Shown here in pieces: positions 1-6,918 of a DNA stretch of 9,239 bases; the stretch's first letter is position 1, and each line of letters opens with the position of its first letter. The notes below the pieces were generated by a model. The model was given only the letters and a program-made list of their open reading frames with translations, searched no databases and was not told the origin of the DNA. A program made the translations under genes and the position numbers. The DNA is taken from assembly GCA_903874585.1 (NCBI GenBank), contig CAIQSY010000172.1:1-9239 (forward strand). The letters run 5' to 3'. The DNA is from an uncultured Chlorobiaceae bacterium. Lineage in GTDB: Bacteria > Bacteroidota > Chlorobiia > Chlorobiales > Chlorobiaceae.

Positions 1-17
1 AGTAGTGAAAACCATAC

Positions 18-41
18 AAAAACACGCCTCAACGATAGGCG
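18..41 (-). terminator. possible rho-independent terminator downstream of the exporter operon
   Basis: Read leftward, a 5-bp stem CGCCT/AGGCG (37-41 pairing with 25-29, 7-nt loop) is followed by TGTTTTT. It lies about 100 bases beyond the stop of the last exporter gene, which is a suitable place to end that transcript. The stem is short and only one G-T pair extends it, so it would be a weak terminator. The hairpins at 51-130 lie between it and the gene and could share the function. Confidence 0.35.
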
Positions 42-73
42 CCTCGATACGCACTTCGTGCTACTCGGCGACC
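40..73. repeat. imperfect palindrome, REP-like intergenic element
   Basis: A perfect GCAC-TTC-GTGC hairpin (51-61) sits inside a longer, imperfectly symmetrical element that begins CCTCGATAC and ends CTACTCGG. From memory, intergenic palindromes built on CGATACGC...GCTACTC recur in many bacterial genomes. That the element is repeated elsewhere in this genome is an inference, because only one copy is visible here. Confidence 0.4.
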
Positions 74-86
74 GATGCCAAACCAA

Positions 87-130
87 GCCCTGAAAGGGCG
101 ACAGCTCCTAACACAGGGTGAAGCCCTGTG
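87..130. repeat. paired hairpins, REP-like element
   Basis: Two perfect hairpins lie 12 bases apart. The first is GCCCT-GAA-AGGGC (87-99). The second is CACAGGG-TGAAG-CCCTGTG (112-130). The second ends 13 bases beyond the stop codon of the leftward efflux lipoprotein gene. No U-tract follows either hairpin, so 3' end protection or a REP-type repeat is more likely than a stand-alone terminator. Bases 1-143 contain no gene that I can support. Confidence 0.5.
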
Positions 131-143
131 AGATGACGATATA

Positions 144-1571
144 TTATCTCCCCCCACCCATTGCCTGATAAAACGCTACACTATCCGATAAACGGCGTGC
201 TTGTGCGGCAATAAGCTCAAGCTGGAGCTGATCGTGCTCGCTTTGCGCCTGCAAGAGTTCAAAATATGAGGCTGCGCCAAGCTGATAGCGATGGTTGACT
301 GTTTTTACCAGATCGTGCGATGCTTGATTGGCGCTCGTTAATGCTGAAAGCCGTTGTGTGTCGTTGTTGAGCGCGGAGAGAACGTCGGCAACCTCGCGCA
401 AACCTTTCAGGACGTTTTGGCGGTAGTTTGCCGCGGTTGCCTCGAACCCCGCTTTGGCGGCATCTTTTTCCGCACCAATTCCTTGATTGAAAAGTGGTTG
501 CACAAGCTGACCGGCAACTCCCCAGACCAGCGAACCGCTACCAAAAAGTGCTGCCGTAGTCAACGCCTGTGAGCCGATATTTGCGCCTAATGTCATTTGT
601 GGATAAGCTTTTGCAACCGCGGCACCGTAATCGGCATTCGCCGCTCTCATCAACGCCTCCGATGCCTGAATGTCGGGGCGAGAGCGTACCAGCTCTGATG
701 GGACGCGAAGAGGCAGCGTTGGCGGCAGCGTAAAATCCTGCATAGTAAACGAAGGAATTGTTGCTGTGTCGGGGGCTTCACCGGCTAACAGAGCGAGCAG
801 TGTGGTTGTCTGGTTGTGCTGATGGCGAAGTTCTGGTAACGCCGCACGGGTCTGATCAAGCAACGTCTGCATGGCAAGCAGATCTTGCTCGGAGGCTGCG
901 CCAAGGTGCAGGCGCTCGCGAGTAATGTCGAACTGCTCACGGCGCGTGGTGATGATGGTTTCGGTAGCGGCAATCTGGCTGGAGAGTTGCGCCTGACGAA
1001 TGGCTGTTATCGCAATATCAGCCGCCAGCGTCAACCGTGCGCCCGCAAGCTGAAAGCGCTGATACCCTGCTTTGGCAGCAAGCGCTTCAAGCTGACGACG
1101 ATTCCCGCCAGAGAGGTCAAACGTATAACCGGCACTCACTGAAGCATTGAGCAGATTGAAGGTTTTTTCGCCCCCATCCAGCCCGTTTTTGCTGCCATTG
1201 ATGCCCTGACGTTGAGCACCAATAGCACCATCAACGTGAGGATAACGTGTTGCGCCCGCTTTGGCATTGTGGAGCGCTTCCGCCTGCCGCAAGGTCGCTT
1301 CAGCCGCATCAAGTGTCGGGCTTTGCGCCAATGCCTTGTCAATCAAGCTGTTGAGTTTTACCGAACCGAACGCTTCCCACCAGCGCTCTGCAACCTCGCC
1401 CGAAACAATCTGTTGCGGCTCCCCCGCCACACCGTTGCCAGTATCGAGTTTAAAGGGTTGCGCCGTATAACGTTGCGTAGCGGGCATATCAGGACGAACA
1501 AAATCAGGTCCAGCGCTACAGCCTGCGGATGCAATGGAAAGTGGAACCAACAGGTACGAGAGGTTTTTCAT
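144..1571 (-). CDS. NodT/TolC-family outer-membrane efflux lipoprotein
   Basis: Outer-membrane channel of a tripartite exporter. It would form the trimeric beta-barrel and periplasmic alpha-tunnel through which the adaptor and ABC permease deliver substrate out of the cell. The protein has 475 residues, normal for the RND/NodT outer-membrane factor family. A lipoprotein signal is visible: a hydrophobic N-terminus, then SAGC with the lipidated Cys at residue 18, followed by GPDFVRP, the conserved start of mature NodT-type lipoproteins. The rest consists of long amphipathic helices rich in Ala, Gln and Leu arranged as two related halves, as in the OEP fold. The start overlaps the stop of the upstream ATPase gene (ATGA). 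No clear Shine-Dalgarno sequence is seen, so translation is probably coupled. It is the last gene of the operon. Family assignment is firm; the substrate cannot be told. Confidence 0.93.
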   Translation of the reverse strand: MKNLSYLLVPLSIASAGCSAGPDFVRPDMPATQRYTAQPFKLDTGNGVAGEPQQIVSGEVAERWWEAFGSVKLNSLIDKALAQSPTLDAAEATLRQAEALHNAKAGATRYPHVDGAIGAQRQGINGSKNGLDGGEKTFNLLNASVSAGYTFDLSGGNRRQLEALAAKAGYQRFQLAGARLTLAADIAITAIRQAQLSSQIAATETIITTRREQFDITRERLHLGAASEQDLLAMQTLLDQTRAALPELRHQHNQTTTLLALLAGEAPDTATIPSFTMQDFTLPPTLPLRVPSELVRSRPDIQASEALMRAANADYGAAVAKAYPQMTLGANIGSQALTTAALFGSGSLVWGVAGQLVQPLFNQGIGAEKDAAKAGFEATAANYRQNVLKGLREVADVLSALNNDTQRLSALTSANQASHDLVKTVNHRYQLGAASYFELLQAQSEHDQLQLELIAAQARRLSDSVAFYQAMGGGR

Positions 1572-2302
1572 GCTATGTAAAGATTAGCCTGTTCTTGTGG
1601 TGACTTCCCCTCCCCCGCCTCTTCGTGCGTTCGACCGTCGCGAATATGGTAGATGCGCTTGAAGGTGGGGATGATTTTTTCGTCGTGCGTGACAATGATA
1701 ATGGCGGTTTCGTACTGACGCGCCATGTCGTTGAGAATGGCGATAACCGCCAGCGCTCGCTCGCTGTCAAGCGGCGCCGTTGGTTCATCGGCGAGGATGA
1801 CCGGCGGATGGTTGACGAGCGCGCGGGCAATAGCCACCCGCTGCTGTTCGCCACCGGAGAGTTGCGAGGGCATAGCCTTTGCCCGATGCGCCACATCGAG
1901 CGCCTCAAGCAGCTCCAATGCGCGTTTACGGGCGGCGGCATTGCGTTCACCGGCAAGCATCGGCAGCAGCGCCACATTATCGAGCACATCCAGAAATGGA
2001 ATGAGATAAGGCGCTTGAAACACAAAGCCTATTTTATCGCGCCGAAGCGCCCGTAGATCGTTGATAATCCAGCGATTATCATAAATCATTGTGCTCCCCA
2101 GCTTCATGCGCCCGGCACTGGGTTCAATCACCGCACCGAGGCATTTCAAAAGTGTGCTTTTCCCGGAGCCCGAAGGACCAACAAGCCCGACAACCTCACC
2201 CGACGCAACCTGCATATCAACACCCTTCAGCGCATCCACCAGCGTTTCGCCGCTGCCGTAGCGCTTCTGTAACCCCTCAATTACAATACCATTGTTCATC
2301 AT
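1568..2302 (-). CDS. ABC transporter ATP-binding protein (LolD/MacB/DevA type)
   Basis: Cytoplasmic nucleotide-binding subunit that dimerises and powers the neighbouring FtsX-type permease. All motifs are intact in the 244 residues: Walker A GPSGSGKST (42-50), Q-loop Gln96, signature LSGGEQQR (148-155), Walker B VILADEP (168-174) with catalytic Glu173, and switch His206 in VTHDE. The length and the extended Q-loop region match the MacB/LolD/DevA group. Two ATG codons open the frame (2302 and 2299). A strong AGGAGGT lies 4 bases before the first and 7 before the second, so the second may be the real start. The gene follows the permease stop directly and overlaps the outer-membrane gene by 4 bases. 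The C-terminal tail of about 25 residues is polar and poorly conserved in type. Confidence 0.95.
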   Translation of the reverse strand: MMNNGIVIEGLQKRYGSGETLVDALKGVDMQVASGEVVGLVGPSGSGKSTLLKCLGAVIEPSAGRMKLGSTMIYDNRWIINDLRALRRDKIGFVFQAPYLIPFLDVLDNVALLPMLAGERNAAARKRALELLEALDVAHRAKAMPSQLSGGEQQRVAIARALVNHPPVILADEPTAPLDSERALAVIAILNDMARQYETAIIIVTHDEKIIPTFKRIYHIRDGRTHEEAGEGKSPQEQANLYIA

Positions 2303-3505
2303 TTAACCTCCTATAGCTTCTGCCGGATCAATTTTGAGCGCTGCTGCAATAGCGAGCGTGCTGGCAAGCAGCGAAATCACCATGACGATGATAAAGCCGC
2401 GTATGGCATCGCCGGGTTCAAGCAGCACGTAACGCGGAAAAAATGGCGACCAGAGCGTGGCAACAATTTTGCCCACAACAAAGCCGATAGCGCCAAGCCC
2501 AATCGCCTGTTGCAGAATCATACTCGCAATAACGCGGTTTCTTGTGCCGATAAGCTTCAGCACCGCAATCTCCCGAATTTTTGCCATCGTCATGGTGTAG
2601 ATGATAAAGGCGATAATTGCCGCACTGACAATGGCGAGAATCACGAGAAACATCCCGATCTGCTTGGCTGATGTGGCAATCAACTTATCAACAAGAATGG
2701 TGCGCATCTCTTGACGGGTATAGACTTGCAGCCGTTGCCAGCGCTGAATTTCAGCGGCAACGGCATCGGGCGCATAGCCGGGTTTAAGCTGCACCAGCAC
2801 GGCATTAACATTGTGATTGACCGTTTGCGACGCAATAATGGCATCGAGCAAGCCGGGCACATTCGGGCGATTGAGGCTGGGATTTTGCGCCGTGCGCCGC
2901 CGCTGCTGCAACAGCATATCATTATCTTTAAGGAACTGCGCCTCTTGAGCCTCTTTCAACGGAATAAAAATCATCGGGTCACCGCCGGATGACACCATGC
3001 GCCGCGTCAATCCCACAATGGTGAAGCGATGCCGTCGGATGGTAATGGTGTCGCCAAGGGTAAAGCCAGCCTTAACATCCGCCACCGCTTCGTAATGGCT
3101 GCCGCTCAAATGGCGACCTGCAACGAGAAAAGTTGGATGACCGGGCTCACCCGCGCCACCCGGTACCACGCCCACCACCATCGCCCGCACATCGCTGCTT
3201 CCATGCCGCACCTGCATGGTGAGATAGGTGACGTTTGCCGCCCGCACTACGCCCGCCATACCGAGAATGCTGCGGTAACTATCGTCATACAGTGTTGATG
3301 GTTCCGCATAAGGACCGAGCGTTCCCTGCTGCACCACCCAGAGATCAGCGCCGCTATTGTCAATCAGCGCGTTGGCATCGTCCACCATACCGCGATAAAT
3401 CCCCGCCATGCTGAGCGTCACCCCAATCAGGAGGCCAAGACCAACGCCGGTAAGGAGAAATCGCCCCCAACCATGCAAAATATCACGTCCGGCAAGGCTG
3501 ATCAT
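2303..3505 (-). CDS. ABC transporter permease, DevC/MacB (FtsX-like) family
   Basis: Inner-membrane subunit of the exporter. The 400 residues show the type VII ABC topology: TM1 at about 16-38, a large periplasmic domain at about 40-280, and TM2, TM3 and TM4 at about 282-308, 328-350 and 368-390. The segment TMAKIREIAVLKLIGT (305-320) after TM2 is the cytoplasmic coupling-helix region typical of FtsX-like permeases, and the C-terminus ends in the usual DPAEAI motif. The single ATPase gene next door implies a homodimer with two ATPases. Such exporters use a mechanotransmission cycle with the adaptor and the outer-membrane channel rather than passing substrate through the membrane core; this is known for MacB and inferred here. 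The start overlaps the adaptor stop (ATGA) without a visible Shine-Dalgarno sequence. Confidence 0.92.
   Translation of the reverse strand: MISLAGRDILHGWGRFLLTGVGLGLLIGVTLSMAGIYRGMVDDANALIDNSGADLWVVQQGTLGPYAEPSTLYDDSYRSILGMAGVVRAANVTYLTMQVRHGSSDVRAMVVGVVPGGAGEPGHPTFLVAGRHLSGSHYEAVADVKAGFTLGDTITIRRHRFTIVGLTRRMVSSGGDPMIFIPLKEAQEAQFLKDNDMLLQQRRRTAQNPSLNRPNVPGLLDAIIASQTVNHNVNAVLVQLKPGYAPDAVAAEIQRWQRLQVYTRQEMRTILVDKLIATSAKQIGMFLVILAIVSAAIIAFIIYTMTMAKIREIAVLKLIGTRNRVIASMILQQAIGLGAIGFVVGKIVATLWSPFFPRYVLLEPGDAIRGFIIVMVISLLASTLAIAAALKIDPAEAIGG
2306..2312 (-). promoter_or_regulatory. strong Shine-Dalgarno for the ABC ATPase inside the permease 3' end
   Basis: The leftward sequence AGGAGGT covers the last two Gly codons of the permease, then TAA and two consecutive ATG codons. 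It is the only consensus ribosome-binding site I see among the junctions of this operon. The spacing favours the second ATG (2299) over the first. Confidence 0.7.
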
Positions 3506-4704
3506 AAGAGGCTTTTGTTTGGGTTAACCAAGGTGATACGGCTTCGGGCGTGCAGCAAACTTTTGCTGTGCATCACCACGCGCTCGCCAGCTTGCAGCCC
3601 GTCAAGAATCTGGATGTTCCCTGCACGGTCAGTAGCACCAGCACGAACCGGCACAAAACGCACGCCCGAACCATCCACCACCCACACGCCAAGCCGACCA
3701 TCCACACGATGAATACTGGCATTCGGCACCACCAGCGCAGCGGGCAATGGCGGAAGCTGCACAGTAACTTCGCAGAGTTCGCCAACCGGCGGCAACGGCG
3801 CAGGCAGAAGCGTAAAAAGCACTTTCGCAAGCGTCTCTTCGGTAATACGGTCAGCAAGCGGCTCAATGCGCAGCACTGAACCCGCAACCGCCCGCCCAGC
3901 TTGCGACCGCAACGTAACATGCGCCGCAAGCCCCGCCCGCAAACCCGCGCTTTGCAGTTGATCAAAACGCACAGCAACCCAGAGACTGGCAGGATCAATC
4001 AGTTCGATAATTGCTTGACCGGCAAGCACCGTCGTTCCCGCCTCAGCATCGCGGCTCGCAACCAAACCATCCACCGGCGCAATAAGCCGCAAATTATCGC
4101 GCTGCTTCATCATCCCCCGATACTCCGCTTGTGCCGCAATAAGCGATTGCTGCGCCGCGTTACGTCCCGCATGAGCTGCTGCTGCTGACGCGCTTGCCAT
4201 CTCCGCCTCCTGATGCTTCGCCTCAACCACCTCAGCGCTTGCTGAACGCGCCTGCAACAAAAGCGCGTACCGCTTCTCTTGCGATGCGCTAAACACCTGC
4301 TTCGCTTTGGCATCGCGCAGTTGCGCCTCCGCAGAAAGCACGGCTGCTTCCGACCGCTTGATGGCAGAACGCTGTGCCGCAAGATGCTCCTCAAGATCAA
4401 CGAGATCAATCTCCCCCACCACATCGCCCGCTTTCACCATATCGCCCACATCAACAGTAATACGCTTTACTCGCCCTGCCGCCACGGAGCCAATGCGGTA
4501 GGTGTAGCGCGCCTCAACCGTACCAATGCCGGAGAGCGACGGGCTGATTGCCTTGCGTTCAACCGTGGCAACCGTTACCGGCACCGGCGCAAGCGGCCCT
4601 GAACGCAGCGCCACGTAGAAAAAAAGCAGCAGCAGGGGGATAAGCACCGCAAGTAAGCCAAGTACTTTTTTGTTGATGGTTTTCACGAATGTTTTGATAT
4701 TCAT
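3502..4704 (-). CDS. periplasmic adaptor (membrane fusion protein, HlyD/MacA/DevB-like)
   Basis: Links the ABC permease to the outer-membrane channel. The 400 residues have a single N-terminal membrane anchor (about 15-34) and no lipobox. The first half of a lipoyl/barrel-sandwich domain follows (about 69-105, with VAAGRVKRITVDVGDMVKAG), then an Ala/Glu/Gln-rich coiled-coil hairpin (about 104-205). The second lipoyl half starts at LIAPVDGLV (about 207-236), followed by a beta-barrel (about 240-320) and a membrane-proximal domain ending in GLQAGERVV. Residue 101 is Leu, where the family normally has Pro (ID-P-xD); the partial second copy at the right edge of the window has Pro. The gene is second in the operon, overlapping tetR and the permease by 4 bases each. 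Codons about 61-145 are duplicated at 8988-9239. Confidence 0.93.
   Translation of the reverse strand: MNIKTFVKTINKKVLGLLAVLIPLLLLFFYVALRSGPLAPVPVTVATVERKAISPSLSGIGTVEARYTYRIGSVAAGRVKRITVDVGDMVKAGDVVGEIDLVDLEEHLAAQRSAIKRSEAAVLSAEAQLRDAKAKQVFSASQEKRYALLLQARSASAEVVEAKHQEAEMASASAAAAHAGRNAAQQSLIAAQAEYRGMMKQRDNLRLIAPVDGLVASRDAEAGTTVLAGQAIIELIDPASLWVAVRFDQLQSAGLRAGLAAHVTLRSQAGRAVAGSVLRIEPLADRITEETLAKVLFTLLPAPLPPVGELCEVTVQLPPLPAALVVPNASIHRVDGRLGVWVVDGSGVRFVPVRAGATDRAGNIQILDGLQAGERVVMHSKSLLHARSRITLVNPNKSLL
4271..4522. repeat. direct repeat copy A (inside adaptor gene)
   Basis: This 252-bp stretch recurs at 8988-9239 in the same orientation, offset by exactly 4717 bases. I count 4 substitutions (4285, 4345, 4348 and 4403) and no gaps. 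The left boundary is sharp: the copies agree from the shared CGC at 4271/8988 and diverge just before it. The right boundary is unknown because copy B runs off the window. Confidence 0.95.
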
Positions 4705-5342
4705 AACTCACTTTTTTGTATTGCTTTAGCGTAGAGCAGAAACATTGGCCTGGCGTTGGTGAACATCACGGCAACATCACCGGCTATCATGGACTGCATC
4801 ACCAACCCCTGCACCATCCCGATAAACATCACCGAAGCAGCAGCAACATCAAGATCGGGATCAATTACTCCCTCGCTTATCCCTTTTGCGAGGAGTTTGC
4901 CAACACGTTCGCCATAATGGTGAAGCATCGTTTGAGCAATTGCCTTGGCCGCTGTAGGATCGGGTCGCTGAAGTTCAGCAAACATCATCCGTGGCGCCCC
5001 GGGATGCTTCGCCACAAAATCAATATGCGCCGCAAACATCCGCTCAAGCGCGTTAACGGCATCAAGTGGCGCATCAACTGACGACTCTGTTGTGGCAATT
5101 ACCGCATCAATCCTGCCAAGCAGTTGAGCAGTAACCCACTCCATCGCCGACTGCCACAGCGCATCTTTAGTAGGAAAATGGCGGAAAAGCGCACCCTGCG
5201 TTAACTGCATCCGTTCAGCAATCTCCGCCGTCGTAATTGACGCAGGATTTTTCTCAGCAGCAAGCTCAATCACCGCCTCCACCGTCACCGCCCGCCGCTG
5301 TTCTGCCGGCAGATTTTTTATGGTTGTTTTTGTTGTTTTCAT
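4701..5342 (-). CDS. TetR/AcrR-family transcriptional regulator
   Basis: One-component repressor-type regulator of 213 residues. The N-terminal HTH is clear at about 36-61: TTAEIAERMQLTQGALFRHF followed by PTKDAL, with the recognition helix and the FRHFPTKDAL signature of the family. The remaining helices (about 65-213) form a ligand-binding and dimer domain too variable to identify a ligand. It is the first gene of the exporter operon and overlaps the adaptor by ATGA, so the simplest reading is autoregulation together with the pump, relieved by a pump substrate. A 26-bp palindrome lies 21 bases upstream of the start. No Shine-Dalgarno sequence is visible before the ATG, and the predicted leader is short. 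Confidence 0.92.
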   Translation of the reverse strand: MKTTKTTIKNLPAEQRRAVTVEAVIELAAEKNPASITTAEIAERMQLTQGALFRHFPTKDALWQSAMEWVTAQLLGRIDAVIATTESSVDAPLDAVNALERMFAAHIDFVAKHPGAPRMMFAELQRPDPTAAKAIAQTMLHHYGERVGKLLAKGISEGVIDPDLDVAAASVMFIGMVQGLVMQSMIAGDVAVMFTNARPMFLLYAKAIQKSEL

Positions 5343-5363
5343 CGTGGTTTGGTTAGTATGATG

Positions 5364-5389
5364 AAAGATAGTAATTAATTACAATCTTT
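5364..5389. promoter_or_regulatory. 26-bp near-perfect palindrome, probable TetR operator
   Basis: Half-sites AAAGATAGTAATT and AATTACAATCTTT are reverse complements except for one pair (5370/5383); the core GTAATTAATTAC is exact. Length, symmetry and place (21 bases upstream of tetR, overlapping its predicted promoter) fit a TetR-family operator. Binding by this particular regulator is inferred. Confidence 0.6.
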
Positions 5390-5397
5390 TGTGGCAA
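5368..5397 (-). promoter_or_regulatory. possible promoter of the tetR-exporter operon
   Basis: Read leftward, TTGCCA (5397-5392, 4 of 6 matches to the -35 consensus) is followed after 18 bases by TACTAT (5373-5368, 4 of 6 matches to the -10). Transcription would start near 5361, leaving a leader of about 20 bases. The palindrome covers the spacer and -10, as expected for direct repression. The boxes are only moderate. Confidence 0.35.
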
Positions 5398-5401
5398 ATC
5401 T

Positions 5402-5481
5402 TGGTAAATCATGATAAAAAATGGTAAAGAAAATGAATAGAGGCTTGAAAATGGATATATTTCATGGTAAAATTTGATAAA
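5402..5481 (+). repeat. phased TGRTAAA heptamer repeats
   Basis: TGGTAAA or TGATAAA occurs at 5402, 5412, 5422, 5465 and 5475. Spacing is exactly 10 bases within each cluster and 43 between clusters, about one and four helical turns, so all sites face the same side of the DNA. The last two overlap or adjoin the -10 box of the rightward promoter. They may be regulator half-sites or phased A-tract-like DNA; AT-rich chance repetition is possible. Confidence 0.45.
5445..5473 (+). promoter_or_regulatory. sigma70-like promoter of the NTPase-TPR unit
   Basis: TTGAAA (5445-5450, 5 of 6) and TAAAAT (5468-5473, 5 of 6) are separated by 17 bases, and TGG directly before the -10 makes an extended -10 element. 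The start would lie near 5480, giving a leader of about 70 bases. This is the best promoter match in the divergent region; function is inferred from consensus only. Confidence 0.55.
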
Positions 5482-5550
5482 ATTTTCTACTTCTTTCCAG
5501 AAAGAGGAATCGGAAAATTTTGAATTAACCACAGATAAAGTACACGTATA

Positions 5551-6918
5551 ATGAGACAAGCCACAAAATTGATTGAAATAGATGCCGTTGTTGACAAGTT
5601 CACGCCGGTAACGCCTGACAATCCGTTTTATGTCGATTTCAAAAACCTTCGTGGTGATTTTCAGGAGCGGAAAGTGATGCGCATCCTGAATGTGCAGCAA
5701 AATACTGACGGAAAGTATGAGTTCAACTACGATCCGAATCGCACGAATAAAACACTGCTGTTTCTTGCTGGAATGAGAGGCTCAGGTAAAACATCGGAGT
5801 TGGCGAAATATGCACAGTTGTTGGACTCGCCGAACTGCTTTTTTGTAGTAACCTGCGATGTGGACAATGATCTCGACATGGATAACGTTCAGTATATGGA
5901 CATTCTGATTTTCCAACTCGAACAACTGCTCATCCGTGCCAATAAGGAAAATCTGAAGCTGGATAGCCATATTCTTGAATCCATGAATACCTGGTTTCAG
6001 GAGAGGGTCAAAGAGATCAACACCTCTCTAAAAGCTGAAGGCAGTGCTGAAATAGAACTGGATACAGACAAACCGTTGTCACTCGGCTCACTGTTTGGTA
6101 AAATGCTTGGTCTCACTGCACGGTTGAAAATGGGACTCTCCGGCAGCAAAACACATGCCGATACCATCCGTAACAGCTTCAAAAACCGTTTTGTTGATTT
6201 TTCTAACACCTTCAACACGTTTATTGAGGAGACAAACAGACAACTGCGCCAGGAAAAAAAGGCACGGGAAGTTCTCTTTATTGTTGATGGTTTGGAAAAA
6301 ACCATGAGTGCTGATACACGGCGGAAAATTATCATGGAGGAATCCAACCGCATCCGCCAGATCAAGGCAAACACCATTTTTACGTTACCAATAGAGTTGA
6401 TGAAGGAGGAGCAACGTATTCGCAACTTCAGCGAGATTATAACCTTCCCATTTATCAAGCTCAAGGAGCGTGGTGGTGCTCCTGTTGAGCAAGCGATTAC
6501 ACATTTTGAAGAGTTCGTTTATAAACGTGTTGCTCCTGAATTATTTGACTCACCCGAAACCGTGAAAACGGCTATCGCGTACAGTGGCGGTTCTCCGAGG
6601 CAGTTGCTGCGCATTATTGAGCGTGCCAACTGGTACGCGGATGAGGCTTTGGGAAAGATTACCAGCGCTGATATGGAAAAAACACTTGATGAGCTGGGCA
6701 ACAATATTGCCCGATATCTCGAACCGGGAGATTTTGCTTTGTTGAAGCGGCTGAAAAAGGACCTTCAAGCAGGAAATCCCATCGGGTTCAGTAACGATAT
6801 TCAGGGACTGCTGGAAAAGGAGGTTATTTATGAGTATAACGATGGCACCTATAAATGCGTTAATCCACTACTCGAACGCTCAAAGCTTTATAAATTCAAT
6901 GTTATTGATGCTCAATGA
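5551..6918 (+). CDS. P-loop ATPase, STAND/ORC1-like, of unknown function
   Basis: Predicted ATP-driven switch protein of 455 residues. Visible elements are Walker A GMRGSGKT (74-81), Walker B VLFIVDGLE (241-249, Asp246 with Glu249), a sensor-1-like strand TIFTLPIEL (275-283), and the GGSPRQLLRI motif (346-355) found near the lid of STAND and ORC1-like ATPases. A winged-helix-like tail follows (about 393-445). Between Walker A and B lies a long helical insertion (about 115-235). There is no signal peptide, membrane segment, nuclease, TIR or protease domain. The start is well fixed: an in-frame TAA lies 15 bases upstream with no other start codon between, although the ribosome site is weak. It overlaps the TPR gene by ATGA, so the two products are probably made together and may form a complex. 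Base composition is AT-richer than the exporter operon. I do not recognise a named family; a defence or signalling role is inference. Confidence 0.85.
   Translation: MRQATKLIEIDAVVDKFTPVTPDNPFYVDFKNLRGDFQERKVMRILNVQQNTDGKYEFNYDPNRTNKTLLFLAGMRGSGKTSELAKYAQLLDSPNCFFVVTCDVDNDLDMDNVQYMDILIFQLEQLLIRANKENLKLDSHILESMNTWFQERVKEINTSLKAEGSAEIELDTDKPLSLGSLFGKMLGLTARLKMGLSGSKTHADTIRNSFKNRFVDFSNTFNTFIEETNRQLRQEKKAREVLFIVDGLEKTMSADTRRKIIMEESNRIRQIKANTIFTLPIELMKEEQRIRNFSEIITFPFIKLKERGGAPVEQAITHFEEFVYKRVAPELFDSPETVKTAIAYSGGSPRQLLRIIERANWYADEALGKITSADMEKTLDELGNNIARYLEPGDFALLKRLKKDLQAGNPIGFSNDIQGLLEKEVIYEYNDGTYKCVNPLLERSKLYKFNVIDAQ

Noticed and set aside
1755..1800. Proline in the D-loop region of the ABC ATPase (DEPTAPLD)
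   Set aside because: Position is commonly Ala, Gly or Asn, but Pro also occurs in this subfamily as I remember it, and all catalytic motifs are intact, so it is not evidence of a defect.
5525..5552. TTAACC, 16 bases, then a perfect TATAAT overlapping the ATPase start codon
   Set aside because: Transcription from it would begin after the ATG at 5551 and leave no plausible start with a ribosome site. The promoter at 5445-5473 fits the gene better.
5353..5700. Leftward open frame of 115 codons between tetR and the ATPase gene
   Set aside because: Its first third is antisense to the well-supported ATPase start, the rest lies across the promoter and operator region, and the translation has no recognisable domain. 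It is most likely chance coding in AT-rich DNA.
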